A stretch of DNA of 64,000 nt from Streptomyces indicus (GTDB lineage Bacteria; Actinomycetota; Actinomycetes; Streptomycetales; Streptomycetaceae), in contig NZ_FNFF01000014.1 of NCBI RefSeq assembly GCF_900100315.1, forward strand, positions 156,803 to 220,802. Direction: 5' to 3'. The translations under genes were made by a program, and so were the position numbers. The notes under the pieces were generated by a model that saw nothing but the letters and a program-made list of their open reading frames with translations, ran no database searches and was not told the origin of the DNA. This document shows, one piece after another, positions 34,989 through 41,447 of this stretch; positions within the stretch are counted from its first letter, which is position 1; each line of letters begins with the position of its first letter.

Positions 34989-35423
34989 TCAATCCCCGGT
35001 AGTCCCCCAAAAGCAGAGCTCAAATGCGTGGCCGTCACTGTGGTAGGCAACCGTGCAGCAGCCGGATCCGCGGCCGAACGGCGGGAACCACCCATCCCCT
35101 GAACGCTTGACCGCCTGCCGGATGAGCTCCCGCGATGGCCGGCCGGTGCCGAACAGCTCGAGGACTTCCGGGCCCTCGACCATCCGCACGTCGCCGGCGT
35201 CTTCCGTGTCCGGCTCGCACCGCACGACACGCCTGACGTCAAGTGCCGAATGCGCGGGCTCTTCCTCCAGCCGGCCGCTGTCGTCCAGATCAGCCAGTGT
35301 CTCGACGCCTTCCGCCCGGTAGTAGTCGGCGTCCCGGGCGAAGACGGCCTGCCGCAGGCGATCGAGCGCGGCCTGCTCATCCATGTCGAAGGGCGTGAAG
35401 TACACCCACTTACTCGCTCCCAC
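34989..35423 (-). CDS. Conserved protein of unknown function
   Basis: 144-aa cytoplasmic protein; I do not recognise a named domain. The start at GTG 35423 gives MGASKWVYFTPFDMDEQAAL, a beginning I associate with a Streptomyces family that opens SKWVYFTP. Asp/Glu-rich helices and a C-terminal strand region (GSGCCTVAYHSDGHAFELCF) follow. It runs opposite to both neighbours and sits exactly between the two copies of the duplicated TerD-gene start, so it may have been inserted or carried there. Alternative ATG start at MDEQAALDRL. Confidence 0.7.
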   Translation of the reverse strand: MGASKWVYFTPFDMDEQAALDRLRQAVFARDADYYRAEGVETLADLDDSGRLEEEPAHSALDVRRVVRCEPDTEDAGDVRMVEGPEVLELFGTGRPSRELIRQAVKRSGDGWFPPFGRGSGCCTVAYHSDGHAFELCFWGTTGD

Positions 35424-35638
35424 ACAGGTGACCGTACCGATGATGTACGGCACCGGCGGAGGGCAGCCTGCACTTGCTCCCTGAACTGCACCTGGTGGCA
35501 CCCGCACCGGGCGCCGTTGCGTGCGGAACCACTGGAATCACGCTGAGCCGGGCGGCGGGCAGCGGAGGCGCCGGCCGCCACCGGCGCCGACGGCGGAGGC
35601 ACTGGTCGGCGCCCGTGACGGTCGGCAGACTGGGGCAG

Positions 35639-37156
35639 GTGACGACATCGCTGCGCAAAGGCGCCAATCTTCCCGTGACCGCCGCCTCCGTGCGGGCCGA
35701 GCTCAGTTGGGCGGACCGGCCCGGCGGTCCGGACGCCGATGTCTCGGCGCTGCTGCTCACCGCGGCCGGGCGGGTGCGCGACGATCTCGACTTCGTCTTC
35801 TACAACCAGCCCGAGCACGCCTCGGGCGCCGTGCGGTATCTGGGCACGCGGCGGCAGTCCGGCACGGTCGCCAACTCCGTCGAGGTGCAGCTGACGCGCC
35901 TGGAAGCGGAGATCGAGCGGGTGGTCCTCACCGCGTCGGCCGACGGCGGCACCTTCGGGCAGCTCGCCGGACTCACGCTGCGGCTGCTCGACGCCGGTAC
36001 GGGCGCGGAGGTCGCGCGGTTCGAGACGGAGGCCGGGAGCGAGACCGCGTTCATCGGGGGCGAGCTGTATCTGCGCGCCGGGCAGTGGAAGTTCCGGGCC
36101 GTGGGGCAGGGGTACGCCTCCGGGCTCGCGGGTCTGGCCACGGATTTCGGGATCACAGTGGATGAGGAGGAGGGGGCGGGGGCCGGTGCGGGTTCCGGTG
36201 CCGCTGCCGGTGCGGGTGCGGGTCCGGCGGGTGCGGGCCCAGGTCCGGCGGGTGCGGGTGCGGCGTCTGTCGCAACGCCCGCTCCTCCCCCGCCGCCTCC
36301 CGCCCCGACAGCTCCGCCCGCTCCTCCCGTCGCCCCCGCTCCCCCCGTGGCCCCCGCGCCCGCCCTCGCGGCGACACCTCCGCCTCCCCTCCGTATGACG
36401 AAAGGGGAGGAGAACCTTCCCGTCGACATGCGCAAGCGGCTCAGCCTGCGCAAGGAGAAGGTGGCCGTCAGTCTCGCCAAGCACGGGGCGGCCGGGGTGC
36501 GGGCGCGGGTGGTCCTCGTGCTCGACGCGTCCGGCTCCATGGCCGGGCTCTACCAGCGCGGCACGGTCGCGGGTGTCGTGGAGCGGATGGCCGCGGTCGC
36601 CGCGCAGCTGGACGACGACGGGGCGATGCAGGCGTGGACCTTCGCCTCGAACCCGGCCAGGCTGCCGGACCTGTGGCTCGGCGAGCTGCCCCGCTGGCTC
36701 CAACTCCACGTGCGGGTGGGCGAGATCAGCCTGCTGCGGCCGAAGAAGCGCAAGCGCGGACTGCTCGACGAGCAGGTGGACATGCGCCTGGTCGGCATCC
36801 AGAACGAGGAGCAGAAGGTGATCGCCGAGGTCCGCGCGTACGTCCGCGCGAACCCCGCGGCCGATCCGACCCTCGTGCTGTTCTTCTCGGACGGCGGGGT
36901 CTACCGCAACGCGCAGATCGAGAAGGAGCTGCGGGAGGCCGTGGAGGAGCCGGTGTTCTGGCAGTTCGTGGGGCTCGGGCGGGCCTCGTACGGCGTCCTC
37001 GAACGCTTCGACACGCTGCCGGGCCGGCGCGTGGACAACGTCGGCTTCTTCGCCGTGGACGACATCGACAAGGTCGCGGACGAGGAGCTGTACGACCGGC
37101 TGCTCTCGGAGTTCCCGCAGTGGATCAGGGCGGCGAGGGCGGCCGGGATTCTCTGA
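35639..37156 (+). CDS. TerD-domain and von Willebrand A-domain protein (TerF-like)
   Basis: 505-aa cytoplasmic protein of the tellurite-resistance/stress TerD group. The TerD domain spans about 1-185 (TSLRKGANLPV, then DLDFVFYNQPEHASGAVRYL). A low-complexity Ala/Gly then Ala/Pro linker covers about 185-255. The vWA domain follows, with a complete MIDAS start DASGSM at 296-301 and a FFSDGGVY threonine/aspartate-loop region. Such proteins bind Ca2+ and form scaffolds in Ter-type stress or phage-defence modules. GTG 35639 is chosen for the family-typical start. No other ter genes adjoin it. Confidence 0.9.
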   Translation: MTTSLRKGANLPVTAASVRAELSWADRPGGPDADVSALLLTAAGRVRDDLDFVFYNQPEHASGAVRYLGTRRQSGTVANSVEVQLTRLEAEIERVVLTASADGGTFGQLAGLTLRLLDAGTGAEVARFETEAGSETAFIGGELYLRAGQWKFRAVGQGYASGLAGLATDFGITVDEEEGAGAGAGSGAAAGAGAGPAGAGPGPAGAGAASVATPAPPPPPPAPTAPPAPPVAPAPPVAPAPALAATPPPPLRMTKGEENLPVDMRKRLSLRKEKVAVSLAKHGAAGVRARVVLVLDASGSMAGLYQRGTVAGVVERMAAVAAQLDDDGAMQAWTFASNPARLPDLWLGELPRWLQLHVRVGEISLLRPKKRKRGLLDEQVDMRLVGIQNEEQKVIAEVRAYVRANPAADPTLVLFFSDGGVYRNAQIEKELREAVEEPVFWQFVGLGRASYGVLERFDTLPGRRVDNVGFFAVDDIDKVADEELYDRLLSEFPQWIRAARAAGIL

Positions 37157-37231
37157 ACTCGGGGCAGAGCAAGCCGAGTTACGGCGAGCGAGGCTCGCGC
37201 GGTACGCGGGGTCACCGCGAGGCGCGCGGGC

Positions 37232-37810
37232 CTAGCGCCAAGTGCGCTCCGGGCGCAGCAGACCGTCCGCCTTCGCCGAGGCCGGTGCCGTGACCAGGCG
37301 CGGGTGTGCGTGGCCCGTGTAGACCTCCGTCAGGAGCAGCAGCCGCCGGACCGTGGAAGGTGCCGGGCCCGCGCCGGTGCGGGTCAAGGCCGTCCATACG
37401 CCCTTGCCCCACGGGCCCGGCACCGTCCAGCCCCAGGCGTCGCTCGCCGCCTCGACCATCCGCAGGCCGTGGCCCGCCGCCGGGCGCGGCAGGCCCGTGC
37501 CGGGGTCGAAGACCGCACACAGGAGGTCGGGGCCGTCGGCGAGCACGGTGACGACCAGCGGGTGCGGAAAGGGTTCTTCATTGACGCCGGCCAGGCCGTG
37601 TTCGAGCGCATTGGCCACCAGTTCGCCGACGGCGGTGTGCACCCGCGGGGCGAGCGCCGTGCGCCGCCACCGCTCGAGGGTGGCGTCCACGAAGGCCCAC
37701 GCGGCCTTCTCCGCCCCGAAGTCCGCGGGCAGCGACACGGTGGCCGCATCGGCGCCGGCCACCGCTGCGGGAAGCAGCAGTTCCTCCGGGCGGCTTGGCG
37801 CAGTCGTCAC
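37232..37810 (-). CDS. RsbW/AbaA-orfA-like ATP-binding protein (GHKL fold)
   Basis: 192-aa cytoplasmic protein. The N-box is TAVGELVANALEHGL and the G-box region FDPGTGLPRPAAGHGLRMVE, so the ATP site looks intact though divergent from classical RsbW. AAGGGAGTTCAG directly precedes the GTG start. It is divergent from a DUF397 gene and near an XRE-DUF5753 gene; this three-part set matches the whiJ/abaA-like clusters of Streptomyces, where the anti-sigma-like protein works with the DNA-binding partner to time development or antibiotic production. Confidence 0.87.
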   Translation of the reverse strand: MTTAPSRPEELLLPAAVAGADAATVSLPADFGAEKAAWAFVDATLERWRRTALAPRVHTAVGELVANALEHGLAGVNEEPFPHPLVVTVLADGPDLLCAVFDPGTGLPRPAAGHGLRMVEAASDAWGWTVPGPWGKGVWTALTRTGAGPAPSTVRRLLLLTEVYTGHAHPRLVTAPASAKADGLLRPERTWR

Positions 37811-37886
37811 CTGAACTCCCTTGAGCGGAAAGGACCTTGGTCGGCAGGTCATCTGCGGACATGGTGGGGTGTCCCCCCGTGCCACT

Positions 37887-37982
37887 GCAAGCACATCGGC
37901 AAGAACATCTGCAAGAACGCCTGCAAGTACGCCAGTGCTTACGCTTGCACGTACATCCGCACATACACGTCACGTACCGCTC
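37887..37982. repeat. Eight imperfect 12-bp iterated units in a divergent promoter region
   Basis: Units: gcaagcacatcg, gcaagaacatct, gcaagaacgcct, gcaagtacgcca, gtgcttacgctt, gcacgtacatcc, gcacatacacgt, cacgtaccgctc. They run head to tail from 37887, immediately before the DUF397 ribosome site. A 12-bp period places a motif roughly once per helical turn on one DNA face, as in iterated operators. No start codon lies in frame, so I do not read it as coding. Confidence 0.7.
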
Positions 37983-37999
37983 CAGGGGGAGAGATCCGT

Positions 38000-38254
38000 A
38001 TGCGCTCACCACACGCTTCTGCCGGGGACTATGACAACGGCATGTCCGCGGCGGCCCTGCACGGCGTCCGGTGGCGCAAGAGCGGCCGGTCGAACGCGAA
38101 CGGGGAGTGCGTCGAAGTCGCCGAGCTGGCCGACGGACAGATCGCCGTGCGCAACTCCCGCTTCCCGGACGGGCCCGCGCTGGTCTACACGAGAGCGGAG
38201 ATCGCGGCGTTCGTCGCGGGCGCCAAGGACGGGGACTTCGACGACCTGACGTAG
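38000..38254 (+). CDS. DUF397 protein (whiJ-cluster small partner)
   Basis: 84-aa protein with the DUF397 pattern: VRWRKSGRSNANGECVEVAE, then IAVRNSRFPDGPALVYTRAE and a final AFVAGAKDGDFDDL. DUF397 proteins are small partners of DUF5753-type XRE regulators in Streptomyces. A strong AGGGGGAGAG lies upstream of the ATG. It lies 245 nt before the XRE gene on the same strand, beginning right after the 12-bp repeat array. Confidence 0.93.
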   Translation: MRSPHASAGDYDNGMSAAALHGVRWRKSGRSNANGECVEVAELADGQIAVRNSRFPDGPALVYTRAEIAAFVAGAKDGDFDDLT

Positions 38255-38499
38255 CGTCATCGCGGGCCGGTGGGCCGTCACTTGGTGTAGCGCCATGGCC
38301 CGCGCCGGGTCTTCTGCGTACGGCGTGGTTACCGCACGTAAGCGCCCAACTGAGTCCGTATGAGCTTTAGTTCGGAACGCTGTACACATCGCGCGCGCCG
38401 GTGCGACACTGAGCCGCCGGGCGGCCTTTGGCCACCGGTCGTACCAGAACACCGACAGTCTCGCCGGCGCACGGCGTACACAGCGGGGAGCGAAGCAGC

Positions 38500-39426
38500 A
38501 TGACAGGCTCTCGGGCAGAGGGTGCTCCTGAGCTGGAGGGGGCACCCGGGCTCCGTTCGACACCTGCGCAGCGGCACGGCGGTCCCACCGTGCTGCGGAT
38601 CGTGCTCGGCACCCAGTTGCGCCGGCTGCGCGAGGCGCGCGGCATCACGCCCACCGAGGCGGGGGACGCCATCCGGGCCTCGCACGCGAAGATCAGCCGT
38701 GTGGAGCTGGGGCGCGTCGCCCAGAAGGAACGCGACGTCGCGGACCTCCTGACGCTCTACGGCGTCCTCGACCCCGACGAGCGCGCGGAGTACCTGGAGC
38801 TGGCGCGGCGCGCGGGCACGCCCGGCTGGTGGCAGAAGTACAGCGACGTCATGCCCAGTTGGCTGGAGACCATCCTCGGCCTGGAGGAGGCGGCCTCCGT
38901 CATACGGAGCTACCAGGTGCAGTTCGTGCCGGGGCTGCTCCAGACCGCCGACTACGCGCGGTCGGTGGTGAGCCTCGGCGAGGCCCGCGGCTCGGTGCGC
39001 GAGATCGAGCGCAAGGTCGAACTGCGGCTGCGCAGACAGCAGTTGCTGACCCGGCCCGAGGCGCCGAAGCTCTGGTTCGTGGTGGACGAGGCCGCGCTGC
39101 GGCGTCCGATGGGCAGCGGTCTGACGATGCGCACCCAGCTGCGGCGCCTCATCGAAGTGGCCCAACTGCCGCATGTGACCTTGCAGGTGGCGCCGTTCGG
39201 CGCGGGCGGGCTCGCCGCGGCGGGCGGCCCCATAACGATCCTCCGTTTCGACGAGCCCGACCTGCCGGACATCGTCTATCTGGAGCAGCTCACGAGCGCC
39301 CTCTACCTCGACAAACGGTCCGATGTCGAGAACTACATGATGGTCATGGACCAGGTCTGCTCGGCGGCCTCGACCACCGAGCGCAGCGTGCAGTTCCTGG
39401 AGGAGCTGCTCGACTCGTACTACTAG
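38500..39426 (+). CDS. XRE-family regulator with DUF5753 domain (WhiJ-like)
   Basis: 308-aa DNA-binding protein. The helix-turn-helix at about 33-90 contains LGTQLRRLREARGITPTEAG and ASHAKISRVELGR. The DUF5753 effector domain (about 110-300) has WLETILGLEEAASVIRSYQ and VPGLLQTADYAR, and ends near VENYMMVMDQ. It likely represses a target that the DUF397 or RsbW-like partner relieves, as in the whiJ model. GGGGAG upstream of ATG 38500. Confidence 0.93.
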   Translation: MTGSRAEGAPELEGAPGLRSTPAQRHGGPTVLRIVLGTQLRRLREARGITPTEAGDAIRASHAKISRVELGRVAQKERDVADLLTLYGVLDPDERAEYLELARRAGTPGWWQKYSDVMPSWLETILGLEEAASVIRSYQVQFVPGLLQTADYARSVVSLGEARGSVREIERKVELRLRRQQLLTRPEAPKLWFVVDEAALRRPMGSGLTMRTQLRRLIEVAQLPHVTLQVAPFGAGGLAAAGGPITILRFDEPDLPDIVYLEQLTSALYLDKRSDVENYMMVMDQVCSAASTTERSVQFLEELLDSYY

Positions 39427-39533
39427 GACGCGTACCAGCGGGACGCGCGCTCGGGCCCGTCCTTCTCCCAGGCCGTACTACAGGGCCGTAAAAGCCGAAC
39501 TCATATCCTGCACGTCCCCTCAGGAGATGCCCC

Positions 39534-40358
39534 GTGACCGCTCACGTCCCGACCGAGCCCGGCGGCCAGCCCGGGCCGGCCATCGACATCACCGTCCCCT
39601 GCTCGCCCCGCATCTGGAATTACTGGCTGGGCGGCAAGGACAACTACGAGGTCGACCGCGCGGTCGGCGACCAGTTCTTCGAGATCTACCCGGCGATCGT
39701 GCCGATCGCCAAGCACTCCCGCGGCTTCCTGAGCCGGGCGGTGACGTATCTCGCGGGTGAGGCCGGGGTGCGCCAGTTCCTCGACATCGGCACCGGGCTG
39801 CCCACGCACGACAACACGCACCAGATCGCCCAGCGCACGGCCCCGGACGCGCACATCGTGTACGTGGACAACGACCCGGTGGTGCTCGCGCACGCCCGCG
39901 CGCTGCTCACCTCGAGCCCCGAGGGCGCGACGCACTACATCGACGCGGACCTGCACGACCCGGAGCTGATCCTGGAGCGCGCGGCCAAGCTGCTCGACTT
40001 CGAGCGCCCGGTCGCGCTGTGCATGCTGAACATCCTCGGCCACATCGAGGACACCGCCGAGGCCACCGACATCGTCCGCCGCCTGATGGCCGGGCTGCCC
40101 TCGGGCAGCTACCTCGTCACGGCGGACGGTACCAACGTCGTGACGGGCGAGGCCTTCGAGCGCGCCATCGCCGTCTGGAACCAGGTCGGCCGCCCCACCT
40201 ACCACCTGCGCAACCCCGAGCAGATCAAGGGCTTCTTCGAGGGCCTGGAACTCCTGGAGCCCGGGGTGGTCTCCTGCTCGCGCTGGCGCCCGGCGGAGAA
40301 CCCGTTCGGGGAGCCGGCGGAGGTCGACGAGTTCTGCGCGGTGGGGCGCAAGCCGTAG
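39534..40358 (+). CDS. SAM-dependent methyltransferase, DUF574 family
   Basis: 274-aa cytoplasmic enzyme. SPRIWNYWLGGKDNYEVDR near the start is the family signature. The SAM-binding Rossmann motif is FLDIGTGLPT (about 82-91), with the acidic loop YVDNDPVV, later ADLHDPE. The family is large in Streptomyces and substrates are unknown; members are often near XRE-DUF5753 genes, as here. GTG start with GGAG upstream. Confidence 0.92.
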   Translation: MTAHVPTEPGGQPGPAIDITVPCSPRIWNYWLGGKDNYEVDRAVGDQFFEIYPAIVPIAKHSRGFLSRAVTYLAGEAGVRQFLDIGTGLPTHDNTHQIAQRTAPDAHIVYVDNDPVVLAHARALLTSSPEGATHYIDADLHDPELILERAAKLLDFERPVALCMLNILGHIEDTAEATDIVRRLMAGLPSGSYLVTADGTNVVTGEAFERAIAVWNQVGRPTYHLRNPEQIKGFFEGLELLEPGVVSCSRWRPAENPFGEPAEVDEFCAVGRKP

Positions 40359-40379
40359 GCGCGCGCGGGCGCCGCGAAC

Positions 40380-40799
40380 TCAGGCGGCGTCGGGACGCTG
40401 GGCGAAGCGCAGAAGGTTGCCGGCGGGGTCGCGGAACGCGCAGTCGCGCACCCCGTACGGCATGTCCATCGGCTCCTGGATGACCTCGGCACCCGAGGCG
40501 GCGAGCTTCTCGAAGGTGGCGTCGCAGTCCTCGGTCGAGAAGATCACCCCGCGCAGCATGCCCTTGGCCATCAGCTCCGCCATGGCCTGTCGGTCGTCGG
40601 GCGAGGCGTTGGGGTCGGCGAGCGGGGGCTCGAGGACGACCTCCACGTCGGGCTGCGTGGGCGAGGAGAGCGTCACCCAGCGCATGCCCTCGAAGCCCAC
40701 GTCGTTCTTGACCTCGAGACCGAGCGCGTCACGGTAGAAGGCGAGCGCCTTGTCGTGGTCGTCGACGGCGATGAAGCACTGCTTCAGCTTGATGTCCAT
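40380..40799 (-). CDS. VOC-superfamily (glyoxalase/bleomycin-resistance-like) protein
   Basis: 139-aa cytoplasmic protein with two beta-alpha-beta-beta-beta modules: KQCFIAVDDHDKALAFYRDA at the start and VIFSTEDCDATFEKL with FRDPAGNLLRFAQ at the end. Candidate metal ligands are only partly conserved, so it may be an enzyme or a binding protein. It is downstream of an AraC regulator on the same strand, a common Streptomyces pairing in which the regulator controls the VOC gene. AAGG precedes the ATG, within an inverted repeat. Confidence 0.9.
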   Translation of the reverse strand: MDIKLKQCFIAVDDHDKALAFYRDALGLEVKNDVGFEGMRWVTLSSPTQPDVEVVLEPPLADPNASPDDRQAMAELMAKGMLRGVIFSTEDCDATFEKLAASGAEVIQEPMDMPYGVRDCAFRDPAGNLLRFAQRPDAA

Positions 40800-40816
40800 G
40801 GCCTTAAGGTAAGGCC
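40800..40816 (-). promoter_or_regulatory. Inverted repeat at the VOC gene ribosome site
   Basis: ggcctta-agg-taaggcc, a 7-bp inverted repeat, lies directly before the VOC start codon and includes its AAGG ribosome site. It could be a leader hairpin or an operator. Confidence 0.45.
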
Positions 40817-40822
40817 GCCCCT

Positions 40823-40935
40823 GACCGGTCCGCTTCTCCATTCGTGACCGGTTACGCAGGCCCGCTCATGACCGATTGCCCAGGCCAATGGGCGGCCGGT
40901 TGCTCAGGCCCATGGGCGACCGGTTCCTCAGGCCC
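40823..40935. repeat. Five direct repeats of about 24 bp between the AraC and VOC genes
   Basis: Units beginning gaccggt or gaccgat start at about 40823, 40846, 40870, 40895 and 40918; the last three share a g(a/c)ccg(g/a)tt..(c)caggcc core. They occupy nearly the whole spacer and the last overlaps the AraC stop codon. AraC-family proteins bind direct repeats, so this is a candidate operator array. Confidence 0.65.
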
Positions 40936-41356
40936 CCGGCCTGTCGGGCTTGGCGTTGCGCAGCGGCCGCGAGTAGATCATCGCGACGCAGGCCGGGATC
41001 TCCGCGACCTCCTCGTGGTCCCGGGCCCGGTACGCGCTCGGCGACTCCCCCACCAGCTCCGTGAACCGCGTGCTGAACGAGCCGAGCGAGGTACACCCCA
41101 CCGCGAAGCAGACATCGGTCACGGACATGTCCCCGCGCCGCAGCAGCGCCTTCGCCCGCTCGATCCGACGCGTCATGAGATAGCTGTACGGCGTCTCCCC
41201 GAAGGCGGCCCGGAAACTCCGCGAGAAGTGCCCGGCCGACATGTGCGCATGCCGCGCGAGCCGCTCCACGTCCAGCGGCTCGGCGTAGTCGCGGTCCATC
41301 ATGTCGCGGGCGCGCCGGAGCCGTACGAGATCGTCGAGGGGGACTTTTCCTGCCAC
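40928..41356 (-). CDS. AraC-family transcriptional regulator (DNA-binding domain only)
   Basis: 142-aa protein consisting mostly of the double helix-turn-helix domain: LDVERLARHAHMSAGHFSRS (first HTH) and MSVTDVCFAVGCTSLGSFST (second HTH), with FTELVGESPSAYRAR closing the domain. It lacks a separate effector domain, so ligand sensing is absent or lies in the short flanks. Its likely target is the VOC gene 128 nt downstream, with direct repeats between. Confidence 0.93.
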   Translation of the reverse strand: MAGKVPLDDLVRLRRARDMMDRDYAEPLDVERLARHAHMSAGHFSRSFRAAFGETPYSYLMTRRIERAKALLRRGDMSVTDVCFAVGCTSLGSFSTRFTELVGESPSAYRARDHEEVAEIPACVAMIYSRPLRNAKPDRPGA

Positions 41357-41400
41357 GCGGCCAGGATCCCACGAAGGGGAACATGGCGCGTCGGCTCGGA

Positions 41401-41428
41401 CGGGCCCTGCTCCGGTGAGCAGGGCCCG
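41401..41428 (-). terminator. Terminator of the HSP90-TPR operon
   Basis: A 12-bp perfect stem (cgggccctgctc / gagcagggcccg) with a 4-nt loop starts 20 nt after the TPR-protein stop at 41448. Confidence 0.9.
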
Positions 41429-41447
41429 TTCCGGGGCGTGGCCGGCG

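Noticed and set aside
37887..37982. The 12-bp repeats as part of a longer DUF397 protein (CKHIGKNICKNACKYA in frame)
   Set aside because: No ATG, GTG or TTG start with a ribosome site lies in frame upstream, while a strong site precedes the ATG at 38000.
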